Below, piece by piece: positions 1-11,809 of a stretch of 64,000 bases of DNA. The translations under genes were made by a program, and so were the position numbers. Source of the stretch: Harmothoe impar (Eukaryota > Annelida > Polychaeta > Phyllodocida > Polynoidae); contig OX381707.1 of the NCBI GenBank assembly GCA_947462335.1, positions 64,209,773-64,273,772 on the forward strand, in the 5' to 3' direction. The stretch's first letter is position 1. Each line of letters begins with the position of its first letter. A model generated the notes under the pieces. The model was not told the origin of the DNA, did not search any database, and saw only the letters and a program-made list of their open reading frames with translations.

Positions 1-1040
1 TTCCTCTAAACCAAACAGCACCATTTGCATGCCTCATGAATTTGACTATTGAGTACGCCCAATCTATATGCAGCCAATCGGTTCATTAGTCATGGTTCTA
101 CATTAGGATGGATGAGGGTGGTAAAAAACATTTCTTGCCTTGCACATCAATCACAATATAGTCTGGAGATTTAACCTATGCATGTAGGCCTATTCCTCTT
201 GGAAACGCTGCCTCTTAGGGCATTGGACATTATATACCTAGATAGATAAACGCTTTTAAGCTATATATCATAATTTATTGCCAATATGGGAAAGCAAAAT
301 AAAGTTGAATAACCAAAGGATTTATATGATGTTTAATGTTCAATTGAGAAACTCACTGGCAGGTCTAAATCTGTATTTCAATTTATTCGATCTTCCACAA
401 TTATGAATTGCAACATTACTTGCGCAGAAACTGACATTTGACTTAAATTGCTTTCCTCCTAGGCTTGACTTTCTCCATTAGGATCGCACAGTAGATTTAA
501 GGCTGCATGCTAGAACTTATTGCTACAGGAAAAGAAAAAGTTTGGATGGGGAAGCAGTTCCTGGCAGTTGAGCATTAACTGGAAAACATGCCAATGTTGG
601 ATCAGAATATTGAGTCCAATGCTAGGCTTGCTAGTGGGGTAATAATGAGCCCACTTGATCTAGAATATTATTTTCAAATGGCCAATGTGTATTTGAGGTT
701 GTATTTCAATCAACATTAAATAGGTGTAAAGCAATGATGCAAGATTCAAGATTCAAGAATGTTATTCATACTATAGGCCACGGCTCACACTGCGATTTTC
801 AAAAGCTGAAGGAAGCCATGCCAAGTGGATGTTCATTTGATGTTACTTCAGTGGAAACAGTTAAAATTGATTAAATGTGAGAAAGTGATGTTAGGCGAAT
901 GTCACTATCCTTGCATCACTACGGCTGACCTATTAATAAGCTTTACATATTTGTAAATTCAAAAACATGTATGAACGATGTTCAGCCACTAGCCTACATA
1001 CAGAATTTGAACTAGCCACTCTCGTTGATAGAAGATACTG
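1..1040. other. Non-coding DNA with an old paralogous block (block A, copy 0)
   Basis: No credible gene is visible. Bases ~36-470 are a diverged copy of ~15095-15520. Shared landmarks in the same order are the phrase CCCAATCTATATGCAG, then GGTTCATTAGTCATG, then TTAGGATGGATGAGGGTGG, and later CAGAAACTGACAT. The similarity is patchy with many indels, so the duplication is old. Nothing suggests that the shared parts are coding. Confidence 0.55.
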
Positions 1041-1044
1041 ACAA

Positions 1045-1285
1045 CTACTATGTCTCATGTACAAAAAGTCACACCAGATGGGTTACAGCATTGCCGAAAA
1101 CCTCAGAAGGACGCGCAATGACAGGAAGGTCAAATTTGTAAACCGGGTCAACCACTTGGTCAGCTCTGATCGCTCACCTTGGTCGAGAGGTATACTGGAG
1201 TGGGACAAACTAGACCCAGCTACCCAACGAGCAGATAAGATTGGTATCTTCAAGAACATGATAAAAAATCTTAAGGCCAAGTAGC
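1045..1285 (+). pseudogene. Degenerate 3' end of a LINE reverse-transcriptase ORF
   Basis: A 75-codon open frame encodes a peptide with the layout seen at the extreme C-terminus of many CR1/L2-like LINE ORF2 proteins. A basic stretch (LRRTRNDRKVKF) is followed by SPWSRGILEWDKL, which resembles the family's S-P-x-x-R-G-x-x-x-W-x-x-L signature, then a short helix ending in lysines. No catalytic reverse-transcriptase motif is present and nothing upstream extends it, so this is a 5'-truncated relic. The family assignment is by memory of the motif and not by a search. Confidence 0.5.
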
Positions 1286-2689
1286 AATGATTTGTAACAT
1301 TTCTTGGGTAGGTTTGGTACACAAACTACCGGGTATAATCTCAAACTCATCCACCAAAACACCCCTGACTGGTTTGGTATACAAACAGTCCTCATATATT
1401 ATAGCTACATATTGTATAAAGGCTGGTTGGTACACAACAGCCCCCCCCCCCCCCACCACACATCCCCCCCCCCACCCCCCACCCTCGCCTGTGGCTTAGT
1501 CGAATTGTGTTACCCACCATACTGGGGCACTTGTGATATACATCTGGCAGACTTGAAATAACAGAGGGCACTGCATAAGCCCATACGATTAATCACTGAT
1601 GTTTTTTCATTACTTAGCACTGGAATACCGGTAATAGGGGAGTATGGCATTGTCTGTTCTAATTTTCTATGATATTTGTATGATTTTTTTCCCTTTTCAT
1701 ATTGTATTATCTGTACATCCTCATTATATTTGAGCACTGTTTATTTGTACTATCATATGCCAAGAACGAGGTGCATGGTTTAGATGCCATTATTGTATTA
1801 GCAAAAAAGAACTATTTCTCATGGTATGTGCCCTGTAGCATCTGCGTTAACCAAACTCACCTCTATAGACCGCCATACTTTTGCTGCGGTGTCAGACCTT
1901 AATTATTATTACCTCTCTACTATATATCTAGCTGAAGCATGCAACAACTCGAAATGATTATCGAACAACGGTTTATTTCTCAAACTGTTGGCACATACTA
2001 CATACTAAATTACAGTCTCATACACACATTTTCTGTATCATTATCACATCATTGGAACTATTATTTATGTTTCATGAACCAGGCCTTTGTTCTTTTACCC
2101 TGTATAGCTTCTAAGGAAGACCACATGTACTTTGACTTGTGAAGAAGAGCAATAAAATTATCAAAACTCAGAGTCTCTATCAGCCTGCAAGAGTCCAGCA
2201 TTGCCAGACTATGGCATGAGGATCCAGCATGGCCAGACCTTCAAGCAAGTTTGCCATGGTCCAGCCTGTTATTGAATGTCCAGCCTAGCCTGACCCTCAC
2301 TAGAATGGCCCTTGACCCATCTATTATAGTCCAGCAGTGCCTGACCCTTGTATGAGAGTGGTTTAGGCGACATTGGGTGACTCTGATATTTGCCTCTGTG
2401 CAGGTCATTTGCATGCGGTTGAATAGTTAGATTATTGCCTTGAACATTCCCGAAAAATAAAGCCACTTCTGCAATAAATTGTTTCCAACAGTGTCAATAC
2501 AGCGAGACATACTCTACATATATATTCTGCAGCATATGATGTATACATGGAGGTTGATCCATTCATTGTGTCTCTATATATACTGTGTGTGCCAAAGATC
2601 AATTAAGTGCCACCTTCGCACACACAGTCATTATCAACACATTCTCTGACCTCGTACCCAAGGATATTATTTTGGGTAGGCCTATAAAC

Positions 2690-4935
2690 ACTAATTATCT
2701 CAGTAATTGAATTAAGGTGAGAGAACTGGCTGTAGAGAGGTGAGAAATGAAACAGATGGCTCTGACAGTTCAAGTAGGTAACGATGATAGATGTCAGTGG
2801 CACTGGGGGCAGAGATTTACTGACGTGGTGAGGTTGGCACTGTTACTTCCCATGGGGAAATCAGTCAGTGCATGGGGGTCAGTTGGAATGCAATGCACAA
2901 CTCTATCCAAGCATGCATGGTAGACAATTTCCTACATTTCATCCAGCATATTCTATGCTGGTACACACACAGAAAAGTGAGGGTCATTGTCGCTAAAACT
3001 ACCCTCACCTGAGGGTCAGGCACATAATGAAGGAACCTACTGATTCAGTGCGCATCATGAAGATTGCACGTGTGATTTACATCACAATTGGCTCAGAGTC
3101 AGGGTGATTAAGTGATTTAATTGATTGAAATGTATTTGGTAACTGATCAACGTACATGGTGACTGAAAAAACACAAATAATAGCTGCCCAACACAAATGG
3201 TATATGTATGTGTATGTTGACACTATACTTGCCCCAAACAGTCACTAACCCATCAACCATCAACTAGTGCTGTCCACAACCTAAAGGCCTGACTTTCACA
3301 CCTCTTTCCCACCTTTCAGCTGCACTGACAATCTATAGGTTGAAAGGATTAGTCAGTACATACTATCCTCGGTTTGTCATATGTGTGTTAGTCACAATGG
3401 CAAAGTTATATTAAAAAATGACTGAGGGGTCAGTCAGTAGTGGCTAACCTAGGTTCATCATTGATGGTGTGTATTTGTATACCACTAGGTGGTGCCACCT
3501 GTAAGATACTATGATGACCACTCAGTGGCTCCCCCTGGAAACTAAAAGACTAAGGTGGGTTGTTCAGTACTGACCAACCTGACAATAATAACTAACCTAG
3601 GTTGGTCGTACAGGGAGTCAAAAAATGACTAACCAGGTTAGGTACTAGTGACTGAGAGATTGGTCGCGTAGGGAGCCTAGGAATATCAGTGTGTCCACCC
3701 CGCAACCCAGTGGCCCGTTGTTGAATCCCCACTGGCTGCTTTCATCTCATGATGGTGACTGGTGCATAAATTACAGCAAACACATCTTTCACATTCTTCT
3801 CCGCCCTTTTCCCCAGTCAATAAGTTGCTGCTTCTTCTCCCGTTTTACTCTCGCTAAAGTTGTTGTATGACGTAGTTGATGCCCTCAGTCGTTATGGATG
3901 ACACAGAGGAGGACTTTTGAAGAAGAAAACACAGTCCCCTAGCCTTTATTGATAATGAACTTTTGATAACATTTCCAATTTCCAATAATAAGTAGATGAA
4001 CTTCAGGGCGGTGACTGACCTAAAACGCCAACACATAAGGCTCAGAATATACCTTTAGTCAACAGCCATCCACATAGTAAAAATAAAAGATCAGTTGGAG
4101 TGAAAGGAGATAAATGGCACTATTATCTTGTGTGATACCATAATGGTGAGGCTATAACATCAAGGTATTGGGGTTACCTTTCCCCATAGCAGTGGTAGAG
4201 ACACAAAGGCCCTTACAGTGATAGGTGATCCTCATGGCATTATTAATGTTACCTGGACAGGAGGTCATCTGTCCTCCTTCTGGTGAACACTACACCCTAA
4301 CGAGATGTGCATGTGATCTACCCGGAGCAGCTCGCAGCACTGAGGTGCTCCTGGAGTGAGATCACGAGAGGAAGGGATTGTTTCAGGAAGATGATGGTCC
4401 TGTCCTTTATCCAGAAAGCATGTATAGAGGCTTTTGTGGAAAGGTTAGATGGACACCCTTAACATAATACCACCCCCTTTATCGCACATGCCTTACAGAC
4501 TGAGGAGAATGTTCCAAGATAAATATGTTGGCATATATAGCTATATCTTTCTTTCGTGTGTGCATCTGTTTTCTTTCCAGAATGAAAAATTCATCTGACT
4601 CTGTGATGTGATTTCCCCCTGTTCACTTCTAATGAGTTTCCCTGCCCTAAAATGGTTCATTCCCAGTTTAAACAGCAAGGAGCGCGTGTCCGGTTGCCAC
4701 AGCTTTTTTGAGGGATTTGATTAAAAGAACAGTGTTCATTAAAACCTTTTGTTGTTTTTGCCGTGTTTCGCTGGAGTAGGGCTCTCAGAGAGGTTCTGGC
4801 CCAAACACCTTGATCCCTTCGTCTCTCACGGGCATCATCCAGTAATATCGTTATCCATTATGAGGTCCATGTTTGGTCTGATTCCCTTGTTGGCAGATAT
4901 CTGTACTGGTCTCCCCCCCATGATGCAGCTCATTC
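2690..4935. repeat. Paralogous block B, copy 1 (partner 11810-13440)
   Basis: Islands of similarity run in the same order in both copies. They include a GTGAGAGAA-to-CAGTGGCACTGGGG segment (2715-2810 and 11830-11925), a segment with GATCACGAGAGGAAG (4258-4380 and 12560-12665), and the best-preserved segment with GTCCGGTTGCCAC, GAGGGATTTG and GGTCTGATTC (4600-4935 and 13120-13430). Offsets vary between about 8.5 and 9.1 kb because of indels. The islands resemble conserved non-coding DNA more than exons, since small indels break every reading frame. Confidence 0.6.
2964..3022. mobile_element. Hairpin MITE, single-arm copy
   Basis: Carries ACAGAAAAGTGAGGGTCATT, GTCGCTAAAACTAC and CTCACCTGAGGGTCAGGCA, which matches one arm of the element at 16949-17056. 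The opposite arm is missing, so this copy is truncated. Confidence 0.65.
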
Positions 4936-6601
4936 TACTCAGAGTGATAGTGGTTAGCAAAGATGGTAGTCATAAACGTCACAATACCCTAGGGTATAAG
5001 GTCTGCACAGTTAGAATGGATAGTCCAGATTGCATTTCTTGGGTTAAGCTGAATTCCTATGCTCCATCTTTCTCCGTTTAAGAGCTTGTCTCAGTGAAAG
5101 CGAATTCGTATTTCAAGACTAGATAAATTTAAAGCAGCCATTAACCATATATAGATACTCCCTATGTTAAACCATGACAGAGACAGACAGATAGACAGAC
5201 AGACAGACAGAGTGGGATGATGAGCAGAGAAAGAGTACAGATAGTGTACAAGGGGCCTGGGGAAGGGACAGTAATCATTTTGTTTTGGGGAACATAATTA
5301 TATACACAACCAAGGGACATACTGGGATTGTATTCACCAGGCCCTAAGCAGTGTGTTCTGTTGACTGCACATAGCTGCAGTCTATGTCTCTGATCTGTCT
5401 CCTGTCCCACACACCTGCTGAGTAATCACATTACCCCGGTGCAGAAATTGGGGGCCTGACCTCAAACCTCCTCCAGTTATACATTATAGATGCACTCTTG
5501 GTACTGAGGTAGCCATGCATTTATCTAAACGTAGGTATGGAGTATGATAAATGCACCAAAACCTTTCTTAATGGTCTTATGATCTAACATAAATACCCAA
5601 TACATATAATATGCCCTATTGTATAAGAGAAAAATTGATACCTATAATGAATACACAATAGTACATGGTAGGCCTACGCAGAAGGAAATTGGTGGCTTGG
5701 TATGGCTGGTCGACTGAAGTGCACCCCCATTACCCATTATCATACATATTATATAGTTAGTGTCCAGGCATGGGCTTTGATAATGGCCTCATCATTCGAC
5801 AATGAAGATGAGGCCAGCCCAAAAGTATTATTAAGACTTATGTGCAGGGCGGACTATACTTACCATAGTACTGCAACTAGATAGGCACTTATCCTGTATC
5901 ACTAATCCACTAGAATATTGGTAATGGACTGTACATAGCTGTTGTACTTGTACACGACCTGCATTATACTCCATCTTAGACCAAGTATGGTTGCACAAAT
6001 TAATGACACTGCCACCTATGCTTATGATGGGTATTAATATGTGATGATAATTGAGGATCATGTTTCTTTTGAAGGATGATAACCCTACCTAGCACAGCCC
6101 AAAATAATTATCTCATTTCAAGAAAGTAAGATTATTAAACTCGACTGGCGGACAAACCACTTGTTTTAAGGATACTGGATACAATCTCTGCAAACTGCAA
6201 ACTGCAGACTCTGCAAAATGACTGCCTCAGAGTGTGTGAGCGGGTAAGATTTGCTCCAGACGTACACGTCCATGATCTACATCAACGTCACAAGGTATCC
6301 TACCTGGAATCGACACTCCAAAGACAGCTGCTCGCCCACATGTACACCACCTCGAAAGCACCTGGGATGGTGGTGGCTCCTGCCAGGATGAGTTTGAGTT
6401 TTTTGAGTTTTAGATTTTTTATTTGGCAATAATAAATCGTATACAATACAGACGTTTTTCATATTATGCCAATTAGTAATAATATCAAAGTGATTATAGA
6501 ACAGTTCAAGACGGTATGGGTTAATGGTTTACAGCCATTACTTTGAGTTTTGAATGTTTGATTAGCAGCAGAGTGCATACTAATATTTATAGTACATTGT
6601 A

Positions 6602-7189
6602 TTACAATACGATGCGCTCGAGAGCTCTTACATCTGCGGGGCGCAGACTTGCCACAAACTCATCAACTCCCGGACTGTTCTGTTGGGCAGAGCTTAGGCG
6701 GTCCCACAGCCTGGAGCCTCTGTACTCAGGGCTGTTAGTGTAACTGGTTTTGTGAGGCCGATGTAGTTTGAACTTCAACTTGTTGTTACCGCGCAATACA
6801 CGTGTTGGTTGCAACAAGTTGTGCTCGCACTTGGACCTGCGGAACATCAATACCAGTAACTGTTTATTCCTTCTGGACTGTAGCATTTCCAGAGAGGAGT
6901 CTTGGTGAAGTTCAGCTACATTGGCCTCGTGTGCGTCATGGATGTTGTTCACGATTCTCAGACAGTCATTCTGGATTGTTTGCAATTTGGTGACTGCCCA
7001 TGCAGGCCCACTGTCCAGAATGAGTGGGTAGTATTCAAGGCAGGGTAGCACCATTGTCTTGTATATCATCAGGGTGGTCTGCTTGTCAGTCTCCCTCCTC
7101 GTATTCCAGAGCTGAGTGTATTTACTCTTCACAGTACCAATCCCCTTTTTTAGGTGTTGGCAAAAGGACAGATGCCGGTTACGTGGCAA
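6602..7189 (-). pseudogene. LINE reverse-transcriptase C-terminal fragment
   Basis: An open frame on the minus strand encodes about 195 residues typical of the thumb and tail of a non-LTR retrotransposon ORF2. Key stretches are MIYKTMVLPCLEYYPLI, KLQTIQNDCLRIV and, near the end, a Y-R-G-S-R-L-W-D-R-L element. The palm motifs, including the YADD-type active site, are missing, so the copy is 5'-truncated. The first ~17 codons of the open frame fall in the antisense of the neighbouring plus-strand fragment and are not part of this copy. It is inactive and most likely from a CR1/L2/Jockey-like clade. Confidence 0.75.
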
Positions 7190-7337
7190 CTCCAAAATAA
7201 AACTAAGGATACCAAGGTTAAAGAAAGCCATCTTTGCCAAAAGCCCGCTCTACAGAGGTGACATCGTCTGGAATACTCTGGATGATGAAGTGCAGACCCT
7301 GATGACGAAAAAGGACTTCATGAGTGCTATATAATTA
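7173..7337 (+). pseudogene. Second LINE ORF2 tail, opposite orientation
   Basis: The plus strand encodes about 52 residues starting RLRGNSKIKLRIPR and containing KSPLYRGDIVWNTL. This parallels the tail of the adjacent minus-strand copy (LRGNNKLKF, then SPEYRGSRLWDRL), so both come from the same LINE family. The two 5'-truncated copies abut head to head at ~7175-7190. This would arise if one copy inserted next to, or into, the other. Relic, not a functional gene. Confidence 0.65.
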
Positions 7338-8280
7338 CCACTGATCTGGAGACTTATGCGACATCACTATCGGTAGAAGCAGTAAACTTAGTAGTATAAC
7401 ATTCTATCACATAGATCGTCCGATTACATGTACTCTTTTGACTATGATGAAAAGTGCCCAACGTTGTGATTTTTATAGTCAAATAAAATAATTACACTAC
7501 AAAATACAAACTCAGAAAACCATAGAAACCCCTTGAAAATCGCTCCACATCTTCCTATATATATAAATAGCACAGGAAAAAGATATGAAAGAGATTTATG
7601 GTGCCATACCAGAGTAAAAGCACCCCACCTGATGGGACTCTTTACAGAGATCCTTGACATCATTTCAACCTAAAACAAGGCATCAAGATGTTTATTATAA
7701 CAGTAAATTACTTTAGTTAGGTGACTTAGGATATTTCTCATGATCCTATATGTAATTCGCATATTATATCTCAATAGGGTTGAAACTATTGAGTTAGATA
7801 TTGGGGACTTGCTTGAAAATTGCAAGATAATCCCTTCATTAAAAGGAATCAACCCATAGATTCCTCACCAAAGTCTGTCAGAACATGGCTATATATGATA
7901 GGGCCAAAAAAAAGAAGGTTTGTTTCAGGTCAACTGACCGACCCTATCAAAACAGGGCCGACCTTATGTTTTTTTATGCAATTTTTGAAGAAATTTCCTT
8001 ATTTTTACCCTTTTTGGGTCAATTTTTGGGTCTTCGGAGAGGCTGGGTAGTACTTTCATGTTGAAAAAAAAAAGTAAAAAAAAAAAAAAAGCCGACCTAC
8101 CGACCCTATATTTTCTTGCCATGTTACCTGAAACAGATCTGTTTTTTTGCCTAGGTGTAATATATCAAAAGAACAGCACCAAACATGGTGCCAATGTTTA
8201 GCAAATGGACAAGAACCACCTGACAAACCACATCATTAGATGATATTCCACTTGTAGTCATCAGATCCTACATATATATC
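7335..8280. other. Non-coding stretch containing one TIR element
   Basis: AT-rich sequence with no gene. The only recognisable content is the MITE-like element at ~7897-8155, described separately. Confidence 0.5.
7897..8155. mobile_element. MITE-like TIR element, copy 1 (related to 28925-29226)
   Basis: The left end reads GGGCCAAAAA then TTTCAGGT and the right end reads ACCTGAAACAG then TTTTTTGCC, so the ends are imperfect inverted repeats of each other. The interior contains GACCGACCCTATC motifs and an A-rich tract. A second copy at 28925-29226 has the same ends (GGCCAAAACAAG with TTTCAGGTTA, and ACCTGAAACACA with TTTTGGCC) and the same GGGTCGG core. No protein is encoded. Exact borders and target duplication are unclear. 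Confidence 0.6.
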
Positions 8281-8284
8281 TGAA

Positions 8285-8530
8285 CAGTGCTCACAGACAC
8301 TTGCCCGGATAGCTCAGCCAGTAGCATGCCTGCCTATTGATTCATAGATTGTGAGTTCAAGCCTATCTTGGGGAAAACTGAAAAAGTTTTTCAAACTAGA
8401 CATGCTAAGTACCAATGACCTTAACATTAGCAGTTCTCACAGACACTTGTCTGGTTAGCTCAGTCAGTAGGAAGTTTGCCTGTAAATGCTGAGATCCTAA
8501 GTTCAAGGCTCTCTTAGAGAAAACTAGTAA
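8285..8530 (+). repeat. Two tandem tRNA-Lys-like SINE heads
   Basis: The first head (8303-8365) begins GCCCGGATAGCTCAG, which matches the 5' half of animal tRNA-Lys and serves as a polymerase III A box, and has a B box-like GAGTTCAAGCC at 8352-8362. The second (8450-8522) has TTAGCTCAGTCAGTAGG and AAGTTCAAGGC. Both are preceded by CTCACAGACACTTG and followed by a GGAAAACT/GAAAACTAGTAAA tail, so the unit of about 144 bp is duplicated in tandem. The anticodon stems are degenerate, so these are SINEs or tRNA pseudogenes and not functional tRNA genes. Confidence 0.65.
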
Positions 8531-8734
8531 AATATTTTCCAAATTGGTGTTTGTATGCACATCCACAAGGTGGAGCTCGGGTGCCCCTACACAGTTTTTG
8601 AAGGTTCTCAAAGCATCCACTGGGGGGCACTTAGTTTGTATCCAGTATCCTTAAGAAGACATGTACTATGGCGTATCCTATCAACACATCTCACCTTTGT
8701 ACATAATTATATGCTTTGTACATAATTATACACT

Positions 8735-9045
8735 GTTACATATTAGACTCCATTTTGATGTCTTGAATAATAGTTTGATAACAAAAATGTAGATAGTGAC
8801 AGGTATAGAGCAAAGCTGGTTTGATTTGTACTATTGGCTACACACGGGTAGATGGATATTATGAAACAGGCTTAAAGTGTCTAAAGTGCCAACACTATTA
8901 AAAGTTGGTTGACATTTTTGTAGGTGTACAGTAGATTCTACCGTAGGTATACAGTTTATTGTAGGTAAAAAATCTACTTAAATCTACAGTGGATTCTACT
9001 GTAAATCCATTATACAGTAGATTCTACCGATACAGTAGATCTACA
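8735..9045 (+). repeat. Dispersed repeat with TACAGTAGATTCTAC motifs, copy 1
   Basis: The sequence from GACTCCATTTTGATGTCTTG onward is shared with 17370-17625. Both continue through GCAAAGCTGGTTT and GGGTAGATGGATATT into a run of TACAGTAGATTCTACYG units, some of which are self-complementary. This copy is interrupted by the 352-bp element at 9046-9397. The remaining right part (GTACCTACAAAAAACATTTACAGTG at ~9415-9440) mirrors the left part (TTTTTGTAGGTGTACAG), so the parent is probably a TIR element. Confidence 0.65.
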
Positions 9046-9397
9046 GGCTGTGTCTCACGACCTTGGGCCAATGTTTTTGTCTCTGACCGGGTGCCGTCTC
9101 TGACCGGGTGCCGTCTCTGACCAGGTGCCGTCTCTGACCGGGTGCCGTCTCTGACCTTGTTTCAGAGAAAAGTGTCTTTTAATTGTTAACCTATACTTAC
9201 ATATATATATAAGGATTTGTAAAAACCTTACGGCAGTTGTTATATAATTATAATTAGCCTCCTGCTCTTGGTAGAAGGTAACTAAACTCCCAAAGTGATG
9301 TCCGGTCAGAGACTGCACCCGGTCAGAGACGGCACCTGGTCAGAGACGGCACCCGATCAGAGACAAAAACATTGGCCCAAGGGCGTGAGACACGGCC
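9046..9397. mobile_element. 352-bp TIR element with inverted 17-bp minisatellites, TSD TACA
   Basis: The left end GGCTGTGTCTCACGACCTTG and the right end (complement GGCCGTGTCTCACGCCCTTG) form terminal inverted repeats of ~45 bp. Just inside each end is a tandem array of a 17-bp unit (GTCTCTGACCGGGTGCC), about five units on the left and three in inverted order on the right. TACA is duplicated on both sides (9042-9045 and 9398-9401), and removal restores a CTACAGTA motif of the surrounding repeat. No coding capacity: a non-autonomous element with foldback-like architecture. Confidence 0.75.
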
Positions 9398-9439
9398 TAC
9401 AGTACATTCTTCTGTGTACCTACAAAAAACATTTACAGT

Positions 9440-11090
9440 GTAAATCAGATATGTAAATAGTCGAACCATATGTCTCACTCTAATGTTTTATGGCCACCCC
9501 CCACTGGGGAACTTCGGCCGATGAAGCCCATACATTTTTTATATAACTTCTGCCAATTAGAGCCATGCAGTGGCCGGTGGCCATCAATGTCACTATGGTA
9601 TAGTTCTAAGTAAAGAGTTACTACAGTAATTCAGATTTGTTCACTTTCTCTCTATAGAAACGAAGTGCCATTGACCCAAGGACAATATCACTTATAGAGC
9701 TCCAAATATCTTCCCTTTTCATTATTAGCAGATTATATGATAAAGTATACAACGTCCATTTCAATGGGATAGGGAGATGTTTATTTCATGTCTTCCTTTT
9801 GGGAAAGAAGAACATGTCACAATGCTAATAGGATGTTGGTTTATAACAAGCTATCATTGGTAAATACAGTGTGCTTTAGTGTCCCAGCATGGTTTCCTCT
9901 TGACGAAATTAATCCATTTTCCTGATATTTCTCTGAGGTTAAAGGTATGACAATTCAAGATGAGGATTTTTAAAGATAAAATCTGCGATCAAAGACTGAA
10001 TTAAAGACTGTGGTTATTATTTGAACACCAACATGTATTGTAGTTGTGGGTCTACCTGATGTGATGAGAGATAAGTCTACTTGGGATACTCTAATCGAGC
10101 AATCCAATAATGACAGTCCCTACTCTGTTGAGACAAACATGGGAATGAGCACTGAAATGAAAGTTAAACATCATAATACTGAGTAAATTCACCAAGCTCT
10201 TCACCACAAAGGAACAGGCTTTTAGAGTCAAATGGAGAGTTTGTTGGGCGGAGTGCAAATTATTTATCATATTACATTCATGAGTTGAAATTGGACCGGG
10301 GGGAGTGAAACTGATTATGTAATCCTGCCCATAGATCCACAATACATCAAATACATCCACCTTACTATCTCGTGTTATTTACTATTCGGCATGCCTTATT
10401 TATTTACTGCCGTGGTATTGGATGGATACTACTTTCATCAGTAATGAATCCAAATTAGGAAGAATGAGAGTGGCAGAGGACATGACCAACCTTAAGATAT
10501 TTGTGAGTCTTTTTTCTCAGGTTTTACCTCTACATGATATAATATTCCATAAAGGCCCACAGGTTGGTACCCCGACGGCAATAGTCGGAGTGGAGCCGGG
10601 AAAGGTAATGTAGCCTCTATATAGGTTGGGCGGTGGTTTAACAGAAGGTTTGGCTATCTATTATAACATTGCAAATCTAGATCTAGATGATTGCTAAACA
10701 TATTTGAAGGACTACAGATGAGGATTTATTTCTGTCCTGAGAAAGCCAAGTTAGTGATACTATGTGAGTAATTTCACCAAGGGATATTCTTTAATACTAA
10801 ATTTAAGATCTGTGGGAATGTTCACTCACAGGTATAAATCTGAATTTACATATCATTTTCACGCAGATGAATGCTTTCACTTTAGGTTAGAATTCTGAAA
10901 ACAAGATCCATGTGAATGAAGCAATAGAAATTGTAGAAAAGAGGTCTTGCCAAGCAAACAGTAGTATGTGTTTAGTTCTAAACTCACAAATCACAGTTCT
11001 TTCAACATGTTGTCTAATAAAGACTATTTACCTTTTAGATGATTAGATAAATATCTCATCTATTTTGTCAGTAAACTATCAAAGGTCGCC
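9440..11090. other. Non-coding stretch with block C copy 1
   Basis: No gene recognised. Bases ~10100-10270 (block C) are similar to 14835-14960: both contain AAATGAAAGTTAAACA, then an ATTC-CCAGCTCT-like segment, then GGAAC/GAAGCAG and GAGTCA. The similarity is weak but the landmarks keep their order. Confidence 0.4.
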
Positions 11091-11310
11091 TTGAATGGTA
11101 CCGATGGTACAGAGACAGTTTCTTTAGGCAGACAGACAATTCTGCGTTCCTTTGGATCTGTTTTCATACCTGGAGTCAAGGGTCTTTCTGGATTGAAAGC
11201 GCATGCGAAGAACCCTCAAAGAGGAAACTCCAGGGAATAAACTGCATTGTTGTGCTGCATTCAGAACACCTCCATGGCAACTGAGGACAGGAGGCTGGGG
11301 GCAATGTTGT
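11090..11310 (+). repeat. Paralogous block D, copy 1 (partner 18715-18945)
   Basis: Shared landmarks in order are ACAGTTTCT, GGGTC, a GCATGC with AACC stretch, CTCWGAGGARRCTC, GGAATAAAYKGC and TTGTTGTGCTGCAT, then GCAACT and TGGGCAATGTTG. Identity is moderate and interrupted by indels. No reading frame is maintained between the copies. Confidence 0.6.
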
Positions 11311-11809
11311 CAATAGATGGTAGGTTATATGGAGGATTTCTACATAGATCCGGGGGGTGTTGGGCATTGGTGTTGGGATTAGCTTGGAGGTGGCGAGTAT
11401 TCAGGCTATTGCTAGATATATCCGGTGTCAGGACAACTCCTTGCGTGTTTTGAATCGTGTATGCCAGCTAGCTAACGTACATGTCAATATGGCAATCCCT
11501 GGTTGCTGATTTCCATAGGCTTATGATATTTGTCAGAATTATAAAGCGACAACAGCACATCTGTAATATATGAATGCCAATACTTCCAGTACAAAGGAAG
11601 AACACAATTACTCCTCTCCAAAGGTGCTATTGAGGAGGTACAATGTAGGCTTTAATTATATAAGATGCTGTTAAGATTCACAATCATAACTTACATAATA
11701 ATGGAAGCATTTAGGAACCAAAACTACAGAGCTGATTGTTGCACGATCCAATTCTACGAGGTGTGATTACAAACCCACCCACCAGTGACCTTGCACAAAC
11801 ATCACTAAT

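Larger units (their letters stand above)
1286..6600. other. Non-coding stretch with paralogous block B and short repeats
   Basis: No recognisable gene. It contains a poly-C/CCA tract at 1441-1492, three short diverged copies of a TCCAGCMTRGCCWGAC-like unit at ~2190-2345, one arm of a hairpin element at 2964-3022, and block B (separate entry). A GACA/GATA microsatellite lies at ~5170-5212. The 110-codon frame at 4749-5081 overlaps block B, but its reading frame is not kept in the paralogous copy, so I do not call it a gene. Confidence 0.5.

Noticed and set aside
4749..5081. 110-codon frame in block B
   Set aside because: The paralogous copy at 13296-13430 has indels that change the frame, so the similarity is not at protein level.
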